DNA from: JASHPR01 sp963749145
GTDB taxonomy: Bacteria > Actinomycetota > Actinomycetes > Streptosporangiales > Streptosporangiaceae
Direction: 5' to 3'
NCBI GenBank assembly: GCA_963749145.1
Contig: CAVVLN010000006.1
Coordinates: 372,001 to 436,000, forward strand
DNA: 64,000 nt
Made by a program: the position numbers and the translations under genes
The notes under the pieces: generated by a model
The model's input: only the letters and a program-made list of their open reading frames with translations
Database searches by the model: none
What the model was told of the DNA's origin: nothing
Shown: positions 57,091 to 64,000 of the stretch, in pieces
Numbering within the stretch: position 1 is the stretch's first letter
Layout: every line of letters begins with the position of its first letter

Positions 57091-58821
57091 CTACATGCGC
57101 TCGGGCACCGGGATGCCGAGCAGGTCCAAGCCGGTGAGCAGCACGCGCAGGGTCAGCGCGGACAAGGCCAGCCTGCTGTCCCGGACCGCCTCGTCGCCCG
57201 CCTGCAGGACCGGGCAGCGCTCGTAGAACGTGGTGAACGCGCTGGCCGTCTCGAACAGGTAGCCCGCGAGCTTGTGCGGCTCCGCCCGCTCGGATACCTG
57301 GTGCACCGCGGCGCCGAAGCCGAGCAGCCGCAGCGCGAGATCCCGCTCGGCGTCCTCGGTGAGCCGGACCGGCCCGGCCGCGCTACCGGGCTCGACGCCC
57401 GCCCGGCGGAAGATCGAGCGGATCCGGGCCGTCGCGTACTGCAGGTACGGGCCGGTGTTGCCGGTCAGCGCGAGCATCCGGTCGAAGTCGAGTACGTAGC
57501 CCGAGTCGCGGGCCACGGACAGGTCGGCGTACTTCAGGGCGCCGATGCCGACCGCCTCGGCGATCTGCGCGCGCAGGTCCGGGTCGTCGTACCGGTCCTT
57601 GATGACCTCCTCGGCCCGGACGACCGCCTCGTCGATCAGGTCAGCCAGCTTGACCGAGGCGCCCGTCCTGGTCCGGAACCGCTTCCGGTCCGCCCCGGTG
57701 ACCAGGCCGATGGCGGCATGCTCGGCGCTGACCTCGTCGGTCAGCCAGCCGGCCTGGCGGGCGACGGCGAAGACCATGCTGAAGTGCTGGGCCTGCTCGG
57801 CCCCGACCACGTAGATGAGGCGGTTGGCGTGCAGGTCACGGATCCGGTACCGGATGGCGGCCATGTCCGTGGTGGCGTAGCCGTAGCCGCCGTCGGACTT
57901 GCGCAGGATCAGCGGCAGCGGCGCCCCGTCGCGGCCGGCGAACCCCGGCGGGAACGCGCAGAGGGCACCGTCGCTGATGACCGCGACGCCCTTCGCCTGC
58001 AGTTCATCGCAGACGTCGGCGAGCATCGGGTTGTAGAAGCTCTCCGGGGCGAGGTCGGCGTCGGTGAGCGTTACGCCGAGCCGCGCGTAGATGGTGTTGT
58101 AGTACTTCTTGGTGTCGTTGATCAGCATCGTCCACAGCCGCAGGGTGCCGGGATCTCCGGCCTGCAGCGCGACGACACGGTGGCGTGACCGCTCGGCGAA
58201 CGCCGGATCGGCCTTGAACTTGGCGTTGGCCGCCTGGTAGAAGGCGTTGATCTCGCCCGCGGCCAGCTGCTCGTTGGCCGGCTCCTCGCCCACGTCCAGC
58301 AGATGCTCCAGCAGCATGCCGAACTGGGTGCCCCAGTCGCCGATGTGGTTGGCCCGGATCACCGCGTCGCCGAGGTACTCCAGCACCCGCACCACCGAGT
58401 CGCCCACGATCGTGGTGCGCAGGTGACCGACGTGCATCTCCCGGGCGACGTTCGGCGCCGAGTAGTCGACCACGACCCTCTGGACGGGGTCAGCCGGGAG
58501 GACACCCAGCCGCGAGTCGCCGAGCTGCCCGGTGGCCCGGGCCGCGATCCAATCGTCGCGCAACGTGAGGTTGATGAAGCCAGGCCCGCTGACCTCGGCC
58601 CGCTCGATCACCTCACTGCCGCTCAGGTGGCCGGCCAGGTCGGCGGCGATGTCACGCGGCGGCCGGCCCAGCCGCTTGGCCAGGGGCAGGGCCACGTTCG
58701 CCTGGTAGTCGGCGAACTGGGACGGCCGGATCAGCGGGTCGGCATCGGCATACTCCGGGCCGAATGCCGCAGCGAGCGCGGCCGCCATCAACCGCTCCAG
58801 GGCCTGCTGCGGATCGGTCAT
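57091..58821 (-). CDS. argS: Arginyl-tRNA synthetase
   Basis: ArgS charges tRNA-Arg. The 576-residue class I synthetase has the HIGH-like motif in YSAPNVAREMHVGHLRTT near residue 118. The second signature is degenerate (GADRKRFRTRTGASVKL near 368), as usual for ArgRS. An N-terminal tRNA-binding domain and the C-terminal DALR anticodon domain ending in PVPERM complete it. It is followed closely by plsX upstream on the same strand (27 bp), so the two may be co-transcribed. Confidence 0.95.
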   Translation of the reverse strand: MTDPQQALERLMAAALAAAFGPEYADADPLIRPSQFADYQANVALPLAKRLGRPPRDIAADLAGHLSGSEVIERAEVSGPGFINLTLRDDWIAARATGQLGDSRLGVLPADPVQRVVVDYSAPNVAREMHVGHLRTTIVGDSVVRVLEYLGDAVIRANHIGDWGTQFGMLLEHLLDVGEEPANEQLAAGEINAFYQAANAKFKADPAFAERSRHRVVALQAGDPGTLRLWTMLINDTKKYYNTIYARLGVTLTDADLAPESFYNPMLADVCDELQAKGVAVISDGALCAFPPGFAGRDGAPLPLILRKSDGGYGYATTDMAAIRYRIRDLHANRLIYVVGAEQAQHFSMVFAVARQAGWLTDEVSAEHAAIGLVTGADRKRFRTRTGASVKLADLIDEAVVRAEEVIKDRYDDPDLRAQIAEAVGIGALKYADLSVARDSGYVLDFDRMLALTGNTGPYLQYATARIRSIFRRAGVEPGSAAGPVRLTEDAERDLALRLLGFGAAVHQVSERAEPHKLAGYLFETASAFTTFYERCPVLQAGDEAVRDSRLALSALTLRVLLTGLDLLGIPVPERM

Positions 58822-58848
58822 GTGATCCAGCCTATCGGCTGGACCACC

Positions 58849-59895
58849 TCAGGGCCGGCGCAGGAAGTGGCCGCCGCGCGGCGAACCGAGCCGCTCGTTG
58901 ATCTTCTCGGTGATCTGCCCGCCGGCCAGGTCCGCGGCCAGCACGCAGGCGGCCTCGGCACCGCGCGCGGTCGCCGCCCCGTGCGCGATCACGACCGTGC
59001 CCTCCAGCCCGAGCAGCGCGGCCCCGCCGTAGCTCTCCGAGTCCATCCGCTCGCGGAGTTCCCGCAGCCCGCGCCGCTGCAGCAGCGTGCCGAGCCGGGC
59101 GGTCCGGGAGCCGCCCAGGGCCTCTCGTAGCTGGTTGGCCACGAAGGAGGCGGTCCCCTCCAGGGTCTTCAGGGCCACGTTCCCCGTGAAACCATCGGTC
59201 ACGACCACGTCGACCTTCCCGGTCAGCAGGTCCCCGCCCTCGACATTGCCGGCGAAGCTGATCGGCAGGCCGCCATGCGGCGGGTCGGTGTCGAGCAGTT
59301 CGTACGCCCGCCGGGCCAGCTTGTTGCCCTTGCCCGGCTCCGCGCCGATCGTGAGCAGCCCGACCCGCGGCTCGGCGATCCCGTAGGCGGTCTGCGCGTA
59401 CGCTACGCCGAGCTGCGCGAACTGCAGCAGCATCTCCGGCTTGGGGTCGGCGATCGCCCCCGCGTCCACCAGCAGCGTGGGCGCGGGCCGGGTGGGCAGC
59501 ACGACCGCGAGCGCGGGCTGGAGGATCCCGGGCAGCGGCCGCAGCCGGAGCCGGGCGGTCGAAACGATGCCGGCGGTCGACCCGGCCGACACCACGGCGC
59601 AGGCCTGGCCCCGGTGGACCAGCTGGCAGGCCACGGCGATGCTCGACCGGGGGCGGCGCCAGCTCGCCAGCGCGCCCTCATCCATCGCGATGGAGTCCTC
59701 GGCCGGCACGATCGGGACGTCGGCCAGGGCTCCGTGCTGGGCCAGCAGGGGCCGCAGCTGCCCGGGCCGGCCGGTCAGCAGCACCGGCAGACCGCCGCGG
59801 GCCGCCGCGACGGCGCCGGCCACGATCTCGTCTGGGGCATGATCGCCGCCCATGGCGTCCACGGCGATCGGCTCCGGTGCCGGCCCGCCGCGCAT
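58849..59895 (-). CDS. plsX: Phosphate acyltransferase PlsX
   Basis: PlsX makes acyl-phosphate from acyl-ACP at the entry to phospholipid synthesis. The 348-residue protein has the N-terminal IAVDAMGGDHAPDEIV, ACAVVSAGSTAGIVSTA near 103, LVDAGAIADPKPEMLLQFA near 150 and VVTDGFTGNVALKTLEG near 240. The usual SAGNTGA appears as SAGSTAG, a notable variation in a conserved loop, and DAGANxD as DAGAIAD. The gene lacks its usual rpmF/fabH neighbours, so it may be a second copy. Start ATG 59895. Confidence 0.88.
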   Translation of the reverse strand: MRGGPAPEPIAVDAMGGDHAPDEIVAGAVAAARGGLPVLLTGRPGQLRPLLAQHGALADVPIVPAEDSIAMDEGALASWRRPRSSIAVACQLVHRGQACAVVSAGSTAGIVSTARLRLRPLPGILQPALAVVLPTRPAPTLLVDAGAIADPKPEMLLQFAQLGVAYAQTAYGIAEPRVGLLTIGAEPGKGNKLARRAYELLDTDPPHGGLPISFAGNVEGGDLLTGKVDVVVTDGFTGNVALKTLEGTASFVANQLREALGGSRTARLGTLLQRRGLRELRERMDSESYGGAALLGLEGTVVIAHGAATARGAEAACVLAADLAGGQITEKINERLGSPRGGHFLRRP

Positions 59896-60429
59896 CGCCC
59901 GGCGGCGCGTATGCTCGGCCGCCGCTCCGGGGCGTTGCTGGCCGCGGCTCAGCGCGTCGCCGATCGCGCCGGCTGGGCCGCCACCCGCCGGAGGCCTGGG
60001 TCCCGCATGCGGTCAGCTTCTCACCGCCGGGCGGGCGAAGCACCGCCGGCATGGCCGCAAGCCGGCCGTAACCACAGAAACCACCAGGTGGCATGGTCCG
60101 CCAGGGACTGGGAACCATACGGAGAGCCAGAGCGTATCCAAAAGGGGCACCCATCGGTCACGCAACGGCCACCCAAGAGATCGCCGGCGGCAGGCATGAG
60201 CGCGCTCAGCCAGCCGGCCCGCGGGCGGCAGGGCCGCAGGGAACCCGGCACGGTCGCTGAGTGTTTTGTAATTGTGACCTAGTTGTGGGGCAATGGACCG
60301 GTAAATCCACCCGGGGTTCTGCGTCTGAAGGTCTAGCCGGTTCTAGCGCGGTGATCCTGCCGCTACTTTGACGGGACTCGCGCTCGGGGCATCCCTCGCC
60401 ACGGGCGCCGATCAATCGAAGGGAGATGC
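59896..60429. other. 534-bp intergenic region upstream of the KamA-like gene
   Basis: No coding sequence is convincing. The part from 60060 to 60420 is less GC-rich and contains ATACG/CGTAT arms (60117-60138) and AT-rich patches around 60257-60285 that could hold the promoter. A long structured leader is possible, but I could not match it to a known riboswitch. Confidence 0.45.
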
Positions 60430-61805
60430 GTGACTGGACTTCCTCTTCAGGCGGCCGGCGCCTCGTCGCCGGGCCGCCGGTTTCGCGCCTACACGGTCAA
60501 GCACCTGGACAAGCTGACCGAGCGGGCCGGGCTGAGCGCCGACGAGCGGCTCGCGGTGCGGGCGGTGGCCACGGTGCTGCCCTTCCGCACCAACGAGTAC
60601 GTCGTCGAGCGGCTCATCGACTGGGACGCGGCCCCGGATGATCCCATCTACCGCCTCGTCTTCCCGCAGGCCGACATGCTGCCCGCCGCGGACGTCTGGC
60701 GAATCAGCGACCTGCTCGCCAACGGGGCTCCCGAGGCCGAGGTGCGGGCGGCCGCCCACGCCGTGCGGACGCGGCTGAACCCCCATCCGGCGGGCCAGCT
60801 CTCCTTCAACATCCCCGACTACGCCGACGAGCCGCTGCCCGGCGTCCAGCACAAATACCCGGAGACGGTGCTGGTCTTCCCCAAGCACGGGCAGACCTGT
60901 CACGCCTACTGCACGTACTGCTTCCGGTGGGCGCAGTTCGTGGACGAGCCGGACCTGAAGATGGCCACCGACGACATGACCCGCGTCACCGGCTACCTCC
61001 GGGAGCACCCCGAGGTCACCAGCGTCCTGATCACCGGCGGCGATCCGATGATCATGGGCGCGGCGGTCTTGAGGCGCTACGTCGAGCCGCTGCTCGACCC
61101 GGGCCTCGGCCACATCGAGTCGATCAGGATCGGGACCAAGGCGCTGGGCTACTGGCCGCAGCGGTTCGTCACCGACCCGGACACCGACGACACCCTGCGG
61201 CTGTTCGAGGAGGTCGTCGCCAGCGGCAAGAACCTGGCCATCATGGCCCACTTCTCCCATCCCCGGGAGCTGAGCCGGCCCTGGTAGCCGAGGCGGCCCG
61301 CCGGATCAGGTCCGCGGGCGGCGTCATCAGGACCCAGGCGCCGCTGATCAGGTCCATCAACGACGACCCGGTGACCTGGGCGTCGATGTGGCGCAACCAG
61401 ATGCGGATGGGCATGGTGCCCTACTACATGTTCGTGGAGCGCGACACCGGCCCGCAGGGCTACTTCGCCGTGCCGCTGGCCCGGGGGCACGAGATCTTCC
61501 GCGACGCCTACGCCAGCGTCTCCGGCCTGTGCCGGACCGTGCGCGGCCCGTCCATGTCGGCGACCCCGGGCAAGGTGTGCATCGACGGGGTGGTCGAGGT
61601 CGCCGGCGAGAAGGTCTTCGCCTTGCACATGATCCAGGCCCGCAACCCCGCCATCGTCGGCCGGCCGTTCTTCGCGCGGTTCGATCCGGACGCGATCTGG
61701 CTGTCCGACCTCCAGCCCGCGTTCGCCGCGCGGTTCCCGTTCGACGCCGTTCCCGAGGAGCTTCCCGGCCTGTGGACGCCGGAGGTGCTGGCCTCGCTGA
61801 GTTAA
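60430..61805 (+). CDS. KamA-family radical SAM aminomutase-like protein (one frameshift)
   Basis: This is a radical SAM, PLP-type enzyme of the lysine 2,3-aminomutase family, about 458 residues. The cluster motif is CHAYCTYCFRW (C-x3-C-x2-C) near residue 158, followed by ITGGDPMIMG. The C-terminal half is in another frame from about 61276 (HPRELS to ALVAEAARRI). It contains RTQAPLIRSINDDPVTW, VPYYMFVERDTGPQGYF and SATPGKVCIDG. In true KamA that last loop is DAPGGGGK; here the glycines and the lysine-amino-binding Asp are replaced, so the substrate is probably not lysine. GTG 60430 follows GAAGGGAG. A strong terminator follows. Confidence 0.8.
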
Positions 61806-61808
61806 CGA

Positions 61809-63671
61809 TCAACCTCCCGCTACGGGCACGGCCCGCCAGGTTCGCCTGGCGGGCCGTGCCCGTTCAGCACCGCTCTGGCGGCCGGCCCGGTGATCGTGGT
61901 GACGGTGATCGTGGTGACTTTCCGATGTGGCGCGGCTGAGTCTCGGCTCGTGAGCTGCCGTGAGCGCACATGAGAGCACGCGGCGGGTTCGGTCAGGCCA
62001 GGCCGGCCTGGTCGGGGTACGCTCCTCGGCATCGGCCACCGCGGGCCGGTCCTGCGGCCCCGGGCCGCCGCGCGACGGCCTGGGCTCGCGGAGCGCCAGG
62101 CAGCTCAGGGCGCCCACGGCCAGCAGCACGACCGGCAGGAGCATGGTCGTGCGCATGGCGCTCACGTAGCCGAACGTGAACACGTCGTGGCCGATCCGGG
62201 CGACCTCGGCGGCCAGGCCGGGGGGCAGGCCGGTCTGCCTGGCTATCCCGCCGTTCTGGCCGGCCCCGACCTGGATGCCGTTGCTGGCCGAGCCCTGGAT
62301 CTCGGTGATGAACCGGCCGCGCACCCGCGCGGGCAGCGCCGCCGAGCGGGCCGCCGCCTGGCTGGCCATCTCCGACACCAGCCGGTTCTGCAGCAGCGCC
62401 CCGACCGCGGCGGTGCCGATCACCAGGCCGACCTGCCGCACCGTGTTCAGCACGCCGGACGCGGCGCCCGCCAGCTGCGGCTGGACGTTGCGCATGGCCA
62501 CCGTGATCAGCGGCGCGAACACGCAGCCCATGCCGAACCCGGCCACGATCAGCGGCGGCAGGAAGCTCTGCCACGAGGAGGTGGGGTGCGCGGTCAGCGC
62601 CAGCCAGCCCATCCCGCCGCCGAACAGGAGCAGCCCGGTCATCAGGATGTACTTGCCGCCGATCCGGTCGGTCATCCGGCCCGCCACGGGAGCGACGAAC
62701 AGCGAGATCAGCGACGCGGGCGCGATCGCGAGTCCCGCCTTCAGCGCCGAGAAGCCGAGAACGGACTGCAGGTAGATGGTGAACGGCAGGAAGATGCCCA
62801 TCATCCCGACCGCGAGCACCCCGGACACCCAGTTCATCACCGAGAAGTTCCGGTCCCGGAACACGGCGAACGGCACCAGCGGCTCCCGGTCCTGGGTCAG
62901 CTTCTGGTACACCAGGAAAACCGCGATCAGCACCACGCCCACGCCCAGGATGAGCGGGATGCTGATGAACGAGGTGATCGTGGACCAGTCGTACTTCTGC
63001 CCCTCGACCAGGCCATAGCAGATCGCCAGCAACCCCGCGCTGGCCAGCAGCACGCCCGGGATGTCGATCCGGTGCCTGCGCCCGAGCCGGACGTCCGGGA
63101 TGATGATCACGGTCAGCGCGAGCACGATGATGCCGATCGGCAGGTTGACGAAGAAGATGTACCGCCAGTCGAACGCGGTCACCAGCAGGCCGCCCAGGGT
63201 CGGCCCGGCGATCGTGGCCACGCCCGCCACGGCGCCCCAGACGCCGAACGCGGCGCCGCGCCGCTCCGGCGGGAACGTGTTCGTGATGATGGTCAGGGTC
63301 TGCGGCATGAGCATGGCCGCGCCCAGGCCCTGGACCGCCCGGAATCCGATCAGCCAGCCCGGGCTCGGAGACAGGCCGCAGGCGACCGAGGCGGCGGTGA
63401 ACACGGCCACGCCCGCGAGGAACAGCGTGCGCGGCCCGATCAGGTCACCGAGCCTGCCCGCGGTGATCACCAGGACGGCGAGCACCAGCGCGTAGGCGTT
63501 GATCACCCACAGCACGTCGTCCAGGGAGGCGTGCAGCTTGGTGATCATGTTGGGGATAGCGATGTTCACGATCGTCAGGTCCAGCAGGGTCATGAAGAAC
63601 CCGAGCGACACCACCAGCAGCACCAGCCACGGGTTCCCGGCGTACTTCCGCACCGTGTTCTGCTGCACCAC
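61809..63671 (-). CDS. DHA2-family (EmrB/QacA) multidrug MFS transporter
   Basis: This is a proton-driven exporter with about 14 membrane helices. The first is PWLVLLVVSLGFFMTLLDLTIVNIAIP, which includes the motif D1 acidic residue. Motif A is GRLGDLIGPRTLFL near 68 and motif C is GPTLGGLLVTAFDWRYIFFVN near 150. I start at GTG 63671 (VVQQNTVRKYAGNPW) because GGGGAGG lies 5 nt upstream; the longer open frame is shadow. After CLALREPRPSR the tail is disordered, His-rich, and runs through a terminator. The true stop may be near 61993, in another frame (PDQAGLA). Substrates are unknown. Confidence 0.88.
   Translation of the reverse strand: MVQQNTVRKYAGNPWLVLLVVSLGFFMTLLDLTIVNIAIPNMITKLHASLDDVLWVINAYALVLAVLVITAGRLGDLIGPRTLFLAGVAVFTAASVACGLSPSPGWLIGFRAVQGLGAAMLMPQTLTIITNTFPPERRGAAFGVWGAVAGVATIAGPTLGGLLVTAFDWRYIFFVNLPIGIIVLALTVIIIPDVRLGRRHRIDIPGVLLASAGLLAICYGLVEGQKYDWSTITSFISIPLILGVGVVLIAVFLVYQKLTQDREPLVPFAVFRDRNFSVMNWVSGVLAVGMMGIFLPFTIYLQSVLGFSALKAGLAIAPASLISLFVAPVAGRMTDRIGGKYILMTGLLLFGGGMGWLALTAHPTSSWQSFLPPLIVAGFGMGCVFAPLITVAMRNVQPQLAGAASGVLNTVRQVGLVIGTAAVGALLQNRLVSEMASQAAARSAALPARVRGRFITEIQGSASNGIQVGAGQNGGIARQTGLPPGLAAEVARIGHDVFTFGYVSAMRTTMLLPVVLLAVGALSCLALREPRPSRGGPGPQDRPAVADAEERTPTRPAWPDRTRRVLSCALTAAHEPRLSRATSESHHDHRHHDHRAGRQSGAERARPARRTWRAVPVAGG
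61823..61862. terminator. Perfect 18-bp hairpin with TTCG loop
   Basis: CGGGCACGGCCCGCCAGG (61823-61840) pairs with 61845-61862 around the stable tetraloop TTCG, 18 bp after the KamA-like stop. It also falls inside the nominal 3' end of the convergent MFS reading frame. Confidence 0.85.
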
Positions 63672-63939
63672 CGCGTCCTCCCCAATCCCCGGCCGGGCCC
63701 GGACGCCCCGCCCGGTCCGCGCCGCCCGGCTTCGTTCTCGCGTGTCCGGGCCTGATTCTGCTGCTGACCACGGGCCCGCGCGGCTCCGGCTGTCTTCGCG
63801 GCCGCGGGTCGCTGCGGTTCTAGCGGTAGCACCGGGCCCGGCCCGGGCATTCCGTGACCACGGCATCCTTTCCTCGATGCTAGGCGGCGGCACCGACAAA
63901 CGCGGCGCACGCCCGGATCCCGGGATGTAGCGGGCGGGG

Positions 63940-63958
63940 GACCGAACCCCGTTCGGTC
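63940..63958. promoter_or_regulatory. Candidate TetR-type operator GACCGAAC-CCC-GTTCGGTC
   Basis: A perfect 8-3-8 dyad lies in the 319-bp divergent region between the MFS gene and the gene starting at 63991. This layout is typical of an exporter controlled by a divergently encoded TetR-family repressor. The rest of the region shows no gene. Confidence 0.5.
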
Positions 63959-63990
63959 GCCCGGGGCGGTCGGCCAGTAAGCTCCCGGGC

Positions 63991-64000
63991 ATGAAACTGA
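63991..64000 (+). CDS. Start of a gene cut by the window edge
   Basis: ATG at 63991 opens Met-Lys-Leu before the sequence ends. It is placed divergently to the MFS exporter and just after a dyad, so a regulator is a reasonable guess. Nothing in the sequence confirms it. Confidence 0.25.

Noticed and set aside
59896..60429. Lysine or other riboswitch before the KamA-like gene
   Set aside because: Some local dyads exist, but no conserved riboswitch core could be recognised by eye.

Overview
The window is about 73% GC with dense coding and strong third-position GC bias. It carries actinobacterial marker genes (lsr2, clpC, hspR, DUF3151, DUF2516, a PHP-UvrD fusion), so it comes from a high-GC Actinomycetota chromosome, most plausibly the Streptosporangiales/Streptomycetales side. 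Gene neighbourhoods match Mycobacterium tuberculosis in three blocks (from memory of that genome): lsr2-clpC-mutY-disA-radA; XRE regulator-DUF2516; and the set Fe-S reductase, dnaK-grpE-dnaJ-hspR, purA, DUF3151, fba, pyrE, clpB. No rRNA, tRNA, CRISPR, insertion sequence, phage or plasmid gene was seen. This is core chromosome rather than an island.

Layout. 0-5 kb: short N-acetylglutamate synthase, a broken PHP-UvrD helicase gene, a small membrane protein and Lsr2. 5.6-13 kb: ClpC, MutY, a secreted or anchored protein, the c-di-AMP synthase DisA and RadA. 13-17 kb: a broken TIM-barrel isomerase, Dtd, asparaginase II, an XRE regulator with a heptapeptide-repeat tail, DUF2516 and an AlaX editing protein. 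17-25 kb: an M56 peptidase/BlaI pair, aromatic aminotransferase Pat, an AlkA-like glycosylase, a translationally coupled ATP-grasp ligase and flavin monooxygenase, and a regulator. 25-32 kb: MurA, then purA-purD-(small membrane ORF)-purB-purC. 32-39 kb: DUF3151, aldo/keto reductase, a DUF2335-like protein, Fba, a 39-residue membrane peptide, PyrE, a NYN-domain protein with a long disordered linker, and a TPR-like protein. 39-46.6 kb: the heat-shock operon dnaK-grpE-dnaJ-hspR-clpB with two HAIR operators. 46.8-57 kb: two large polytopic membrane proteins, an Fe-S reductase, a TMEM175-like channel, an OmpR-type two-component system and a DUF5666-like membrane protein. 57-64 kb: ArgS, PlsX, an atypical KamA radical-SAM protein, a DHA2-type MFS exporter and the first bases of a divergent gene.

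How the genes work together. Protein quality control is heavily represented: ClpC under a candidate ClgR box, and the HspR-controlled DnaK/ClpB machinery. Genome maintenance is covered by UvrD, MutY, DisA, RadA and AlkA. Purine synthesis is the main metabolic operon. At least nine conserved genes have broken reading frames that are restored by single-base changes, clustered at 1-4, 6-15, 53-55 and 61 kb; this looks like residual indel error in the assembly rather than gene decay. A second theme is GC-rich minisatellites. Those inside reading frames have periods divisible by three (15, 21, 24, 30, 39 bp), whereas one intergenic array has periods of 46 and 44 bp. A third theme is a -10-like hexamer 6-7 nt upstream of the start codon of seven genes, as expected for leaderless transcripts.
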